DNA from: DSYU01 sp964437595 | GTDB lineage: Bacteria > Chloroflexota > Anaerolineae > Anaerolineales > Anaerolineaceae | Reading direction: 5' to 3' | Length of the DNA stretch: 64,000 nt | Assembly (NCBI GenBank): GCA_964437595.1 | Contig: CAYTHO010000016.1 | Span: forward strand, 12,763 to 76,762 | In this document: positions 1 to 8,447 of the stretch, one piece after another | Layout: the number at the start of each line of letters is the position of its first letter | Position numbering within the stretch: the first letter of the stretch is position 1 | Translations under genes and position numbers: made by a program | Notes under the pieces: model-generated | Database searches by the model: none | Told to the model about the DNA's origin: nothing | What the model saw: the letters and a program-made list of their open reading frames with translations, nothing else

Positions 1-1
1 T

Positions 2-3000
2 GTCCCGATTGGTCCTTTTAATACGGATGGTCTGATTGTCTTCTGCCCGCTTCATTCAGCAGCTCGTTCGAAATATCTCCAGGAGCAGATTTCCTCCGGG
101 TATCCCGTACTGTTCATTGGCTCGGGTGAACCTGGCCCGACAATCGTGGCGGATAATGAGGGCGGCATTACCGAAGCATTCGGACACCTGGTTGAACATG
201 GCCACCGGCGGATCGCCTTCATCGCCGGCAGTCCAGATGACATGCAGGGCGATACTGGTGAGCGTCTGAGGGCTTACCGGTCTGCTGAAGCCGGCTATGG
301 GTTCGAACCAGATTCGGCGTTGGTGGCCTTTGGCCGGCATGTTTTCGACGGTGGATATTCCGCGACTCGCCAGTTCTTACAGAGCGGGGTGGCATTCACG
401 GCGATCCTGGCCAGTAATGATGAAAGCGCGCTTGGCGCGATACAGGCCCTGAAAGAGGCAGGCCGGAGCGTTCCCCAAGATGTTGCCGTTATCGGCTTTG
501 ACAACCGCCTGGAAGGGGCCACCCAGGATCCGCCCTTGAGCAGCGTTCATGTTCCTCTATTCCATATGGGATATCGCGCTGTGGAGTTAATGCTGGCTCA
601 CCTGGATGGGAAAATCGGGCTGCAAGGAACGTACAGAGTGAACACCCGGCTGGTGCGGCGCGATTCATGCGGCTGCGCCACCGGAAAGGTATTTACTGGT
701 TGGAGCAGGTCAGCCAATGAAATGACACGTTTGGATGACAAGGCTCAGCGCGCGCAATGGGTGCAGGCCATTACCAAAATCATTTATAACCAGACTCAAA
801 ACCTGACTGAGGCTGAGTGCCTGGAACGATCCCAGCATTTCGTGAATGCTTTGGCTGCCAGCCTTGAGCGAAACAACGCTTCAGAATTCTTAAAGACTTT
901 AGAAGAAATTCTCCAAAAAACTGTCGCCGCCGAAGATGAAATATATAACTGGCAAGAAGTCATATTCCTGCTCAGGCTGGGCACCAGCGATCAAGGCGCT
1001 GCTTTTTCAGAGCATTCTCAGATCGTTAATGAACTGCTTGATCAGGGGATGATGACCATCAGTGCATATATGCGGCGCCAGCACAGCCTTAACGTGTTCG
1101 ATCAGCGCGGGTCCAGCAGGCGGTTAGGCCTGCTGACCGCCGAATTGCAGACGGCTCTGGAAGAGGCGAGCATCTATGAAATCCTGGCGAAACACTTGCC
1201 AGACATGAACATCCACCTGGCGCAAGTTGTGCTGCTGAAAGCAGAAGCAGAAGATCCCGTTGCATGGAGCCTCTTGAGAGATGGAATTGCGCCACAACAA
1301 GATTGCATCCAATTTTCCAGTCGTAATTTTCCGCCCGCCGGGCTGTTCAGCGAAAAGGAGACTTTTCAACTGGCCCTGGTTCCTCTCGTCGACCGGACCG
1401 GCCAGCTTGGCTATGTCGTCTTCGGGACGGAAAATCTCGATTTATATGGCAGTATTGTCCAGCAGTTAGCTGGGGCTTTTAACAGCGCCCGCCTGTACCG
1501 CGAGGCCACCGAAGGCCGCCGGTTGGCCGAAGAAGCCAACCGGATGAAAAGCCGCTTCTTAGCGACCATCAGTCACGAACTGCGCACACCATTAAACTTG
1601 ATCGTTGGACTCAGCAGCATGGTACTGCGGGGAAATGATGAAGGTGATTCGCCGCTGCCGGAAGCCGCCCGCAAGGATGTTGACCGGATCCATGCGTATT
1701 CCCAGCACCTAGGCGGGTTGATCGGTGATGTGATCGACCTGGCGACCAGCGACGCCGGGCAGCTGCGTCTGAACAATGAAAACGTAAACCTCAGCCAGGC
1801 GCTGCGTATGGTTGTCGAAAGCGGCAGCCAATTAGCTGCCGATAAAGGATTGATCTTCGAAGCCAACTTGCCTGAAACAGGTCCCTGGGTGTGGGGCGAC
1901 CAGACACGCCTGCGCCAGGTGGCGCTCAACTTAATCAACAACGCCATCAAATTTACCACCAAGGGCGGCGTCCGCTTGCGGCTGGAGGATCACGGCGATT
2001 CGGTTACCGTGTTGGTCAGTGATACCGGCCTGGGGATTTCACCGGACGAACAGCAGGTCATCTTCGATGAATTCCGCCAGTCGGATCGCAGCGTGGCGTT
2101 AGGATACGGCGGATTGGGGCTGGGATTGGCTATCTGTAAACGGCTGGTGGAAATGCACGGTGGAACAATTGCTGTGCATTCTTCTGGTCTGGAAGGCGTC
2201 GGGTCAACTTTCTCCTTTACCCTGCCCACGATACGGCTGCCTATTGAGAAACCACATCAACTTCCAGAAACACAGATCCTTCAGCAGGGGGTGATCATAT
2301 TGACCAGCCAGCCCAGCTCAATCGAGCGGTTGAGTGAAGAGCTGCACCAGCGTGGATTCAGGGTGCATATTACCTTGATGAAACGTGGATTGGATTGGCG
2401 CGCGGATGTCAATGGCCACGACCCGGATGCCATCATTTTGGATGTGAGTACCAATTCAGCCCTCGGATGGGAGACTCTCAAAGAGATCAAGAGTAAAAAC
2501 CTTATGGCCGGCATCCCGGTGCTGCTGTTCTCATCTTCCCAACTGGATGGCTCGCTGCTCGAACTGGATTACCTGACCAAGCCCATCGAAATCTCCGAAC
2601 TGACCCGGGCCCTGGACCAGCAATGGCTAATGGCTGAAACAGATCGATCAACGCGTACTATCCTGGTCGTAGATGATGAACCAACTACCCTGGAAATGCA
2701 CGCCCGCATCGTTCAGGCGCATTCGTCTACCAATCGAGTTATAAAGGCACATAACGGGAAGGAAGCCCTGGACCTGCTGCTTCACGAGATCGTCGACCTG
2801 GTTCTGCTGGATTTGCAGATGCCAGAAATGGACGGATTTGAAGTGTTAGAAGCGATGCGTGGAATGGAAAGTCTGCGGAAAATTCCGGTGATCGTGATGA
2901 CAGGCAAGAATCTGATGGAAGCAGATATGGCCCGTTTGAACCAGGGCGTAGCGACGGTATTGAGCAAAGGATTGTTCAGCATCGATGAAACAATCGCCCA

Positions 3001-3358
3001 CATCAGCGCGGCGCTGGAGAATAAACGCCGGTTGAGTGGAGAAGCCCAGCGCCTGGTACGCATTGCAATGGCGTATGTGCATGAAAATTATGCCGCGGAT
3101 CTATCCCGGCGGGTGATTGCGCAGCACATCGGGATTACCGAAGACCACCTGACCTTCTGTTTCCGCCAGGAATTAGGAACAACGCCGATTGAATATCTCC
3201 AGCGCTACCGGATCAATCAATCGAAACGATTGTTGAAGGAAACGCGGCAAACCATTACCGAGATTGCGTTGGAGGTCGGATTTTCAGACAGTGGCTATTT
3301 TGGCCGCATCTTCCGCCGCGAGACAGGAATGACCCCGGAGGCATTCCGGCGTTCTTAA
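2..3358 (+). CDS. LacI-type sensor / hybrid histidine kinase / AraC-type regulator (5' partial)
   Basis: A single-protein signalling chain. The frame is open from base 2, so the N-terminus lies outside the window; at least 1,118 residues are present. Domains in order: a periplasmic-binding-protein-like LacI sensor (to about nt 690, with the family motif HGHRRIAFIAG near nt 191-229); a linker or GAF-like region (700-1500); HisKA with H-box SHELRTP (His codon 1574-1576); HATPase with N-box NLINNAIKF (about 1928), G1 DTGLGIS and G2 GLGLGLAICKRL; a first receiver (2290-2610) lacking the usual acidic pair but keeping ILDVS and a Lys; an intact second receiver (2650-3010, VVDDE and LLDLQMPEMDG); and two AraC helix-turn-helix motifs at the C-terminus (3050-3355). 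By family logic a sugar bound to the sensor controls phosphorelay and DNA binding. The sugar importer downstream is the obvious target, but that is inference. Confidence 0.9.
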   Translation, partial: VPIGPFNTDGLIVFCPLHSAARSKYLQEQISSGYPVLFIGSGEPGPTIVADNEGGITEAFGHLVEHGHRRIAFIAGSPDDMQGDTGERLRAYRSAEAGYGFEPDSALVAFGRHVFDGGYSATRQFLQSGVAFTAILASNDESALGAIQALKEAGRSVPQDVAVIGFDNRLEGATQDPPLSSVHVPLFHMGYRAVELMLAHLDGKIGLQGTYRVNTRLVRRDSCGCATGKVFTGWSRSANEMTRLDDKAQRAQWVQAITKIIYNQTQNLTEAECLERSQHFVNALAASLERNNASEFLKTLEEILQKTVAAEDEIYNWQEVIFLLRLGTSDQGAAFSEHSQIVNELLDQGMMTISAYMRRQHSLNVFDQRGSSRRLGLLTAELQTALEEASIYEILAKHLPDMNIHLAQVVLLKAEAEDPVAWSLLRDGIAPQQDCIQFSSRNFPPAGLFSEKETFQLALVPLVDRTGQLGYVVFGTENLDLYGSIVQQLAGAFNSARLYREATEGRRLAEEANRMKSRFLATISHELRTPLNLIVGLSSMVLRGNDEGDSPLPEAARKDVDRIHAYSQHLGGLIGDVIDLATSDAGQLRLNNENVNLSQALRMVVESGSQLAADKGLIFEANLPETGPWVWGDQTRLRQVALNLINNAIKFTTKGGVRLRLEDHGDSVTVLVSDTGLGISPDEQQVIFDEFRQSDRSVALGYGGLGLGLAICKRLVEMHGGTIAVHSSGLEGVGSTFSFTLPTIRLPIEKPHQLPETQILQQGVIILTSQPSSIERLSEELHQRGFRVHITLMKRGLDWRADVNGHDPDAIILDVSTNSALGWETLKEIKSKNLMAGIPVLLFSSSQLDGSLLELDYLTKPIEISELTRALDQQWLMAETDRSTRTILVVDDEPTTLEMHARIVQAHSSTNRVIKAHNGKEALDLLLHEIVDLVLLDLQMPEMDGFEVLEAMRGMESLRKIPVIVMTGKNLMEADMARLNQGVATVLSKGLFSIDETIAHISAALENKRRLSGEAQRLVRIAMAYVHENYAADLSRRVIAQHIGITEDHLTFCFRQELGTTPIEYLQRYRINQSKRLLKETRQTITEIALEVGFSDSGYFGRIFRRETGMTPEAFRRS

Positions 3359-3380
3359 GGCTTTACCCAATGAACTGATC

Positions 3381-3411
3381 AAGGCCGACCTATAAGAAGG
3401 CCGGCTTTTTT
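3381..3411 (+). terminator. probable Rho-independent terminator after the hybrid kinase gene
   Basis: A short G+C-rich inverted repeat (AAGGCCG with a bulge against CGGCTT, or GGCC against GGCC) lies 22 bases after the kinase stop codon and runs straight into six Ts. It separates the kinase gene from the transporter locus. The stem is imperfect, so confidence is moderate. Confidence 0.55.
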
Positions 3412-3469
3412 GATTCCAACAACACTATGAATCGTCCGTTTTTAACACGCTTTTCTCCGTGACCTTCTC

Positions 3470-3481
3470 GGAAGCGCTTCC
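3470..3481. promoter_or_regulatory. LacI-family operator candidate (perfect 12-bp palindrome)
   Basis: GGAAGCGCTTCC is a perfect palindrome with the central CG typical of LacI-family operators. It lies 48 bases before the start of the LacI HTH gene and upstream of the sugar importer. An imperfect relative (TGGAAGCGGTACCA) begins at about 3500, just ahead of the gene's ribosome binding site. Confidence 0.6.
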
Positions 3482-3528
3482 TAAAATGAAAGTGAAACAT
3501 GGAAGCGGTACCAAAAAGGAATAGAGAG

Positions 3529-3729
3529 ATGCAGAAGGCTTATACGCTGGACCAAATCGCAAAATTAGCTGGTGTTTCCCGTACCACCGCTTCGCGCGTC
3601 ATCAATGGGCTTCCTGGAGTGCGGGCTTCCACCCGTGAGCGTGTGCTGAAGGTGATCAAAGAGTACGGCTACCAGCCCGACCAGACTGCCCGGTCATTAG
3701 CCGCGCACCGTTCGCGAAAAGGATCCTGA
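3529..3729 (+). CDS. LacI-family DNA-binding domain only (truncated regulator)
   Basis: A 66-residue protein that is just the LacI helix-turn-helix and hinge: LDQIAKLAGVSRTTASRVI, then the hinge motif YQPDQTARSLA. It stops where the sugar-binding domain of a normal 330-350 residue LacI regulator would begin. The ATG at 3529 is preferred because AAAAGGA lies about 8 bases before it; an in-frame ATG at 3499 has no such site. No continuation of the sensor domain is visible in any frame before the next gene at 3864, although a strong Shine-Dalgarno-like GAGAGGAGGT sits unused at 3766-3775. It may be a decayed repressor or a small DNA-binding protein. The neighbouring kinase carries a LacI sensor without this HTH in the visible part, so a split function is conceivable but unproven. 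Confidence 0.6.
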   Translation: MQKAYTLDQIAKLAGVSRTTASRVINGLPGVRASTRERVLKVIKEYGYQPDQTARSLAAHRSRKGS

Positions 3730-3863
3730 CTTTTCAACCGATCTTTCTACATCAGGTTATCTCAAGAGAGGAGGTAATACGAAGAGTTCTTTTCGATAAG
3801 CCCTTTACGAATTTTGAACGCATCCCTTTCATTTGATAAGAGATTCGACAAGGAGAAATGACG

Positions 3864-5210
3864 ATGAGAAAGACCTTTGCGTATTCAATGGCCGTTCTGG
3901 TCATCTTGAGCATGATATTAACCGCCTGTGCCTCCCCCGCTGCTCCCCAGACGGGCGATGTGAATTCTGGCGGTAACCAGGCTGCCTCTGATGCAAAAGT
4001 GACCTTGCGGGTGCTGGTTCACCAGAATCCCCCAATGGTTACGTTTATGGAGGAATTTAACAAGAAGTTTCAGGAGAAGTATCCCAACATTACCGTGGAT
4101 ATGTCGGTGGTTGGCAGCGGCGACCTGGCAACGGTTACCCAAACCCGCCTGACCGCTAACGATGTCGATGTGGTTGATCTGTTCGGCTTTTCCAATGCCG
4201 CCCAACCTTATATGAAGAAAGCAGACGCACCGAACTGGCAGCAGTTGATCGATGCCGGGATGATGATGGACCTGACCAATGAGCCCTTTGTGAAGAACTA
4301 TGATACCGCCGCGATTCAAGACGCGGGTACATATAATGGGAAAGTTTACGCGATCAACCTGGGGCGCATCACTTACAGCGGTATCTTCTACAACAAGGAT
4401 CTGTTCGAGAAGAACAATGTCAAGGTACCCACCACCTGGAGCGAGCTGGTCGCGGCCTGTGACGCGTTCAAGAAAGCGAATATCCCCTGCATGACTGCCG
4501 GCGGGAAAGATGGCTGGCCCATCTTCGTAGGCGCTTATGGCCTGATTGGCGCATCCTATCCGGACCAGGCCGGCCTGGTAGAGGGCCTGTGGACCGGCAG
4601 CATCAAATGGAACGATGCTAAGTCGCTGGAGATGTGGAAGAAGATGCAGATCTACGCCCGCGACTGGATGGAACCAGGCGCGGTTGGCATCGCCAACGAT
4701 GGCGCCCCGGGGCGCTTTGCCTCTGGTGAAGTGGCAATGCTGCCTGGCGGCAGTTGGATGGGTTCCGCGATCGACACCGCAGCGCCGTCCTTCAAATGGG
4801 GCTATATCCCCTTCCCCGGCTCGGATAATGCTGACGACAACAAATACCTGTTTGGTAAATACGACCAGGGCTGGGCCGTGGCTGCCAAGACCCCCAACAA
4901 AGACGCCGCTATGAAATACCTGACCGAGTTCTCCGCCCCAGACAACTACAACGCCTTCGCCAACGCGGTCGGCTTCATCCCCACCCAACCCACCGCCAAG
5001 CTGACCACCACCATCGGCCAGGAGGTGGCGCCCTACCTGGCGAACTTCCGGGTCGGCTACGAGCAGTATTGGATTGCCCCCAAGGGCGCTGGTGAATTCG
5101 CCAACCCCTGGGCCACCTACTTCAAACCTTTCGGCACATACGATGATCCCCAGGCGTTAGCCGATAAAGTCCAGGCAGATCTCCAGTCCGGTCTTGACGC
5201 AGTGAAATAA
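3864..5210 (+). CDS. sugar ABC transporter substrate-binding lipoprotein
   Basis: Extracytoplasmic solute-binding protein of family 1 (MalE/UgpB type), 448 residues. The N-terminus is a lipoprotein signal: MRKTF, a hydrophobic stretch, then the lipobox LTAC, so the mature protein would be lipid-anchored at Cys. The start at 3864 is preferred over the ATG at 3858 because AGGAG (3851-3855) is then 8 bases away. The body has the family's N-terminal strand and helix (VTLRVLVHQNPP, FNKKFQEKYPNITV) and a Gly/Trp-rich ligand-site region (PGGSWMGSAID). It heads an importer operon with two permeases and an ATPase, followed by a GH16 glucanase and a phosphorylase. The ligand is therefore inferred to be a beta-gluco-oligosaccharide; the sequence alone does not show this. 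Confidence 0.93.
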   Translation: MRKTFAYSMAVLVILSMILTACASPAAPQTGDVNSGGNQAASDAKVTLRVLVHQNPPMVTFMEEFNKKFQEKYPNITVDMSVVGSGDLATVTQTRLTANDVDVVDLFGFSNAAQPYMKKADAPNWQQLIDAGMMMDLTNEPFVKNYDTAAIQDAGTYNGKVYAINLGRITYSGIFYNKDLFEKNNVKVPTTWSELVAACDAFKKANIPCMTAGGKDGWPIFVGAYGLIGASYPDQAGLVEGLWTGSIKWNDAKSLEMWKKMQIYARDWMEPGAVGIANDGAPGRFASGEVAMLPGGSWMGSAIDTAAPSFKWGYIPFPGSDNADDNKYLFGKYDQGWAVAAKTPNKDAAMKYLTEFSAPDNYNAFANAVGFIPTQPTAKLTTTIGQEVAPYLANFRVGYEQYWIAPKGAGEFANPWATYFKPFGTYDDPQALADKVQADLQSGLDAVK

Positions 5211-5224
5211 GACGGTTTGGATGG

Positions 5225-5260
5225 TTCCAGGCTTCCCGTCAGGTGGCGGGAAGCCTGGAA
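5225..5260 (+). other. strong intergenic hairpin between binding-protein and permease genes
   Basis: A perfect 14-bp stem (TTCCAGGCTTCCCG and its reverse complement) with an 8-base loop lies 14 bases after the binding-protein stop. No T-run follows, so it is not a simple terminator. In ABC importer operons such structures usually protect the binding-protein mRNA and lower permease expression; that role is inferred here. Confidence 0.75.
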
Positions 5261-5326
5261 TATTATGCCAAAGGCATTCACGCTGATCGTTATGGTTCAT
5301 TTGAACCCAATAGGAGGGCAGACAAG

Positions 5327-6247
5327 ATGACATATCATTTCGGCCGTGGTTGGGCGAGAGCGACCCCTTATCTACTGCTCTTACCAGGGATCCTGTTCTA
5401 CTTCATCATCGCGTTAGGCCCATCTCTGGCAACTGCAGTGTACTCCTTTACAGATGCGACCTTACCCGGTGCGCCTGTGCACTGGATTGGACTTGAAAAT
5501 TACCGAGAATTCCTGCTGATGGGTCAGGCCTCCACCGATAATCTGGCCGTTCTCGGGCGCACCCTGATCTTCAGCTTCTTTGTGTCCACCATCCAATTCG
5601 TGATCGGCCTATTTGTGGCCATGATCATCAATCAAAAGTTAATGGGCCGGAATTTTTTCCGCACGCTCTACTTCATGCCAGTCATCCTGGGCGCGGTGAT
5701 CCAGGGCCTGATCTGGTCGCTGTTTCTCTACCCCATGGGCGGGCCGCTGGCAAAACTTCTGGCGCTGTTCGGGGCTCAACCTTTGTTCCTGGGTGGGCAG
5801 GCAACTGAAGCCTTTGCCTGGGTGATCGTGGTGCAGATCTGGGCCAACATGGGCACCACCATGATCATCTTCCTGTCTGGCTTGCAAACCATTCCAACGG
5901 AGATGTACGAGGCCGCCACCATCGACGGCGCCAACGCCTGGCAGGTATTCCAGAACGTCACCTGGCCGCTGCTGACCCCCAGCGTCAACACCAACCTGAC
6001 CCTCAACATCATCGGCAGCCTCCAGGCCTGGCAGTTGTTCCTGGTGCTGCTTGGCTACAAACAAGGCACGCAGGTGTTAGGTTACCTGATCTACGCCACC
6101 GGGTTTGCCTCCGCCGGCGGAACCTCTGCCAGTTTCCGGCAGGGTTATGCCGCTGCCGCCTCGATCGTCCTGTTCCTGATTGTGCTGGTGATTGGCATGT
6201 TCGTCAATAACATTCTGCGTCGCAGGGAAGCGAGGATTATGGGATGA
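5327..6247 (+). CDS. sugar ABC transporter permease (MalF/UgpA type)
   Basis: Integral membrane permease of 306 residues with about six transmembrane helices, starting ATPYLLLLPGILFYFII. The EAA loop that docks on the ATPase is visible as MYEAATIDGANAWQVF. The ATG at 5327 is chosen because AGGAGGG (5312-5318) precedes it; the frame is open further upstream but runs through the intergenic hairpin. Its last four bases overlap the next permease (ATGA), indicating translational coupling. It forms a heterodimeric channel with the next gene product. Confidence 0.92.
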   Translation: MTYHFGRGWARATPYLLLLPGILFYFIIALGPSLATAVYSFTDATLPGAPVHWIGLENYREFLLMGQASTDNLAVLGRTLIFSFFVSTIQFVIGLFVAMIINQKLMGRNFFRTLYFMPVILGAVIQGLIWSLFLYPMGGPLAKLLALFGAQPLFLGGQATEAFAWVIVVQIWANMGTTMIIFLSGLQTIPTEMYEAATIDGANAWQVFQNVTWPLLTPSVNTNLTLNIIGSLQAWQLFLVLLGYKQGTQVLGYLIYATGFASAGGTSASFRQGYAAAASIVLFLIVLVIGMFVNNILRRREARIMG

Positions 6248-7119
6248 GCGCCACAACCGGTCAAGCACTCACGTCAAAATATCCATCCGCCACACAACAA
6301 CAAGGCCGCCGTATTCCGTGGGGTAAGGTTGCCTCGTACACCGTCCTGGTGATATTTGCGATTATCTACCTGGGCCCCTTGCTCATGCTAATCAACACGG
6401 CGCTGAAAACCAACCCGTCCTTCATGCGCGATCCCATTGGGCTGGCAACTGAATTTAGGCTGCAAAATTTCGTAGATGCCTGGAACAAAGCCAACTTTGC
6501 CAGGTACTTGGTGAACTCAGTTCTGTACACCGTTGGGGGAACAACCATCTTCATCCTCTCAGCGATTTTCGTGGCATTCCCCATCGCCCGAGGGTACGTT
6601 AAAAAGGCCAACTGGCTGCTCACCATGTTCGTGATTGCCCTGTTCCTGCCGCCGGCCTTGATCCCCCAGTTTCAGCTCATGCGCGCTTTGGGCTTATACA
6701 ACACCCAGTTCGGCTACATCATGTTGTTCATCGTCAACCCCATTGGGATTGTGATCCTGGTCAACTATATCAAAACCGTGCCGAAGGAGCTGGACGAAGC
6801 AGCGGCGATCGACGGCTGCGGATACTTCCGCTTCGTGCTCAGCATCGTCATGCCGCTGATCCAACCCGCCGTTGCTACCGTGATTGTGCTGCACGCCATC
6901 GGTATCTGGAACGAGATCATCGCGCCCACCATCTACCTGACAAACAAGGATTTCTACCCCATCACTCGTGGGCTGATTGTGTTTACAGGCGTGTATGGCA
7001 GCGAGTGGCCTCTGTTGGCGGCAGCGGTACTGATTCTCACCGCCCCCATGCTGGTATTGTTCCTGTTCTTGCAGCGCTACATCGTTTCTGGCCTGACTGC
7101 TGGTTCAGTCAAAGGATAA
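6244..7119 (+). CDS. sugar ABC transporter permease (MalG/UgpE type)
   Basis: Second permease of the importer, 291 residues, about six membrane helices after a hydrophilic N-terminus of roughly 25 residues. The ATPase-docking EAA loop reads ELDEAAAIDGCGYFRFV. Its start codon overlaps the stop of the preceding permease by four bases. The ATPase gene follows after 12 bases with a good ribosome binding site (AAAGGAGGA), so all three are one transcription unit. Confidence 0.92.
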   Translation: MSATTGQALTSKYPSATQQQGRRIPWGKVASYTVLVIFAIIYLGPLLMLINTALKTNPSFMRDPIGLATEFRLQNFVDAWNKANFARYLVNSVLYTVGGTTIFILSAIFVAFPIARGYVKKANWLLTMFVIALFLPPALIPQFQLMRALGLYNTQFGYIMLFIVNPIGIVILVNYIKTVPKELDEAAAIDGCGYFRFVLSIVMPLIQPAVATVIVLHAIGIWNEIIAPTIYLTNKDFYPITRGLIVFTGVYGSEWPLLAAAVLILTAPMLVLFLFLQRYIVSGLTAGSVKG

Positions 7120-7131
7120 AGGAGGACTGCG

Positions 7132-8244
7132 ATGGCCAGTGTGACTTATGATCACGTTTCAAAGAAATTTGGCGACTTTACTGCCTTAAACGATCTCAAT
7201 ATCGAGATTGAAGACAAAGAGTTTCTTGTTCTGGTGGGGCCATCTGGCTGCGGCAAGACTACCGCGCTGCGCTGCCTGGCCGGGCTGGAAGAAATATCAC
7301 TGGGACGTATTCTAATTGGAGACCATGTAGTAAATGACGTTCCTCCCAAGGATCGTGACATCGCCATGGTGTTCCAGTCTTACGCGCTCTATCCGCATAT
7401 GACCGTCTTCGATAACATGGCCTTCGGCCTGAAGCTGCGCAAAGTGCCGAAAGATGAAATCAAACGCCGGGTCGAAGAGGCCGCTCAGATCCTGGGCATC
7501 GAGGGCCTGATCAAGCGCAAGCCACGCGAGCTATCGGGCGGTCAGCGCCAACGCGTGGCAGTTGGCCGCGCCATCGTGCGCGAGCCCAAGGTATTCCTCT
7601 TCGATGAACCCCTGTCGAACCTGGATGCCAAGCTGCGCGTCCAGACCCGCGCTGAGATCAGCAAGCTGCACCAGCGCCTTCAGACAACATTTATCTACGT
7701 GACCCATGATCAGGTTGAAGCCATGACCATGGCCTCGCGCATCGCCGTGATGAACAAGGGCATCTTGCAACAGCTCGACACCCCGCAGACCCTCTATGAT
7801 AAGCCCGCCAACCTGTTCGTGGCAGGCTTCATCGGTTCCCCAGCGATGAACTTCTTCCCAGCCAGGTTGCAGAAAATCACTGGCGGCCTATGCATCGATA
7901 CCGGCGATTTCTCAGTAAAGATTCCAGATGCCCACCTCAATTCATATCTGCCCTATGCAGGGAAAGAGGTCATCTTCGGCATCCGCCCCGAGGATATCCA
8001 CAACCCAATGTTTACCCCTCCGGGTATCCACGCCGAAGCGATAGAGTGCAAGGTGGATGTGACCGAGCTGATGGGTAACGAGATCTTCTTGTACATGGTT
8101 AGCGGAAAGAACAGCTTCGTCGCTCGCGTCGATCCTCGCACCCGCTTCCAGGTCGGCGACCAGGTGCAATTGGTTCTCAATATGGATAACTTCCATCTAT
8201 TCGATCCCTCAGCCGACAAGGAGAACCCACCCGCCATCCGCTGA
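7132..8244 (+). CDS. sugar ABC transporter ATP-binding protein (MsmK/UgpC type)
   Basis: Cytoplasmic ATPase of 370 residues, the usual length for this subfamily. Walker A GPSGCGKT (36-43), Q-loop FQSYALYPHM, signature LSGGQRQRV (134-142), Walker B VFLFDEP (154-160) and H-loop YVTHD are all intact. The C-terminal third carries the extra OB-fold (MOI-type) regulatory domain, including the FGIRPEDI motif. Such ATPases can serve several sugar importers. Here the gene is encoded with its own permease pair, so a dedicated role is likely. Confidence 0.94.
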   Translation: MASVTYDHVSKKFGDFTALNDLNIEIEDKEFLVLVGPSGCGKTTALRCLAGLEEISLGRILIGDHVVNDVPPKDRDIAMVFQSYALYPHMTVFDNMAFGLKLRKVPKDEIKRRVEEAAQILGIEGLIKRKPRELSGGQRQRVAVGRAIVREPKVFLFDEPLSNLDAKLRVQTRAEISKLHQRLQTTFIYVTHDQVEAMTMASRIAVMNKGILQQLDTPQTLYDKPANLFVAGFIGSPAMNFFPARLQKITGGLCIDTGDFSVKIPDAHLNSYLPYAGKEVIFGIRPEDIHNPMFTPPGIHAEAIECKVDVTELMGNEIFLYMVSGKNSFVARVDPRTRFQVGDQVQLVLNMDNFHLFDPSADKENPPAIR

Positions 8245-8291
8245 TCCCATGATGCTGGAAAAAGGAAATAATCGGCAGAGAGCGGATCTGA

Positions 8292-8329
8292 TTTCCTCCC
8301 CGGTAGCGTGCTACATGCCGGGGAGGAAA
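8292..8329 (+). other. hairpin downstream of the ABC transporter operon
   Basis: A 12-bp perfect stem (TTTCCTCCCCGG with its complement) and a roughly 14-base loop lie about 48 bases after the ATPase stop. No T-run follows. It may act as an mRNA 3'-end stabiliser or a factor-dependent terminator before the GH16 gene. Confidence 0.6.
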
Positions 8330-8447
8330 CGGAAACCGGATGGGCAAAGCATGAGGGAAAAGTTCAATGATGATCGACTGGCTCCATGAGATTGGGCGGG
8401 CCACGCCGGCCCAATAAAGATGAGCTGCCTAGCAACTTCAGAAAAGG

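Noticed and set aside
296..312. GGTTCGAACC-like sequence suggestive of a tRNA T-arm
   Set aside because: Lies inside the hybrid kinase coding frame; no acceptor stem or anticodon arm around it.
3918..4988. Long open frame on the minus strand across the sugar-binding lipoprotein gene
   Set aside because: Antisense shadow of a high-confidence gene; His/Gly/Val-rich low-quality composition, no ribosome site or family motif.
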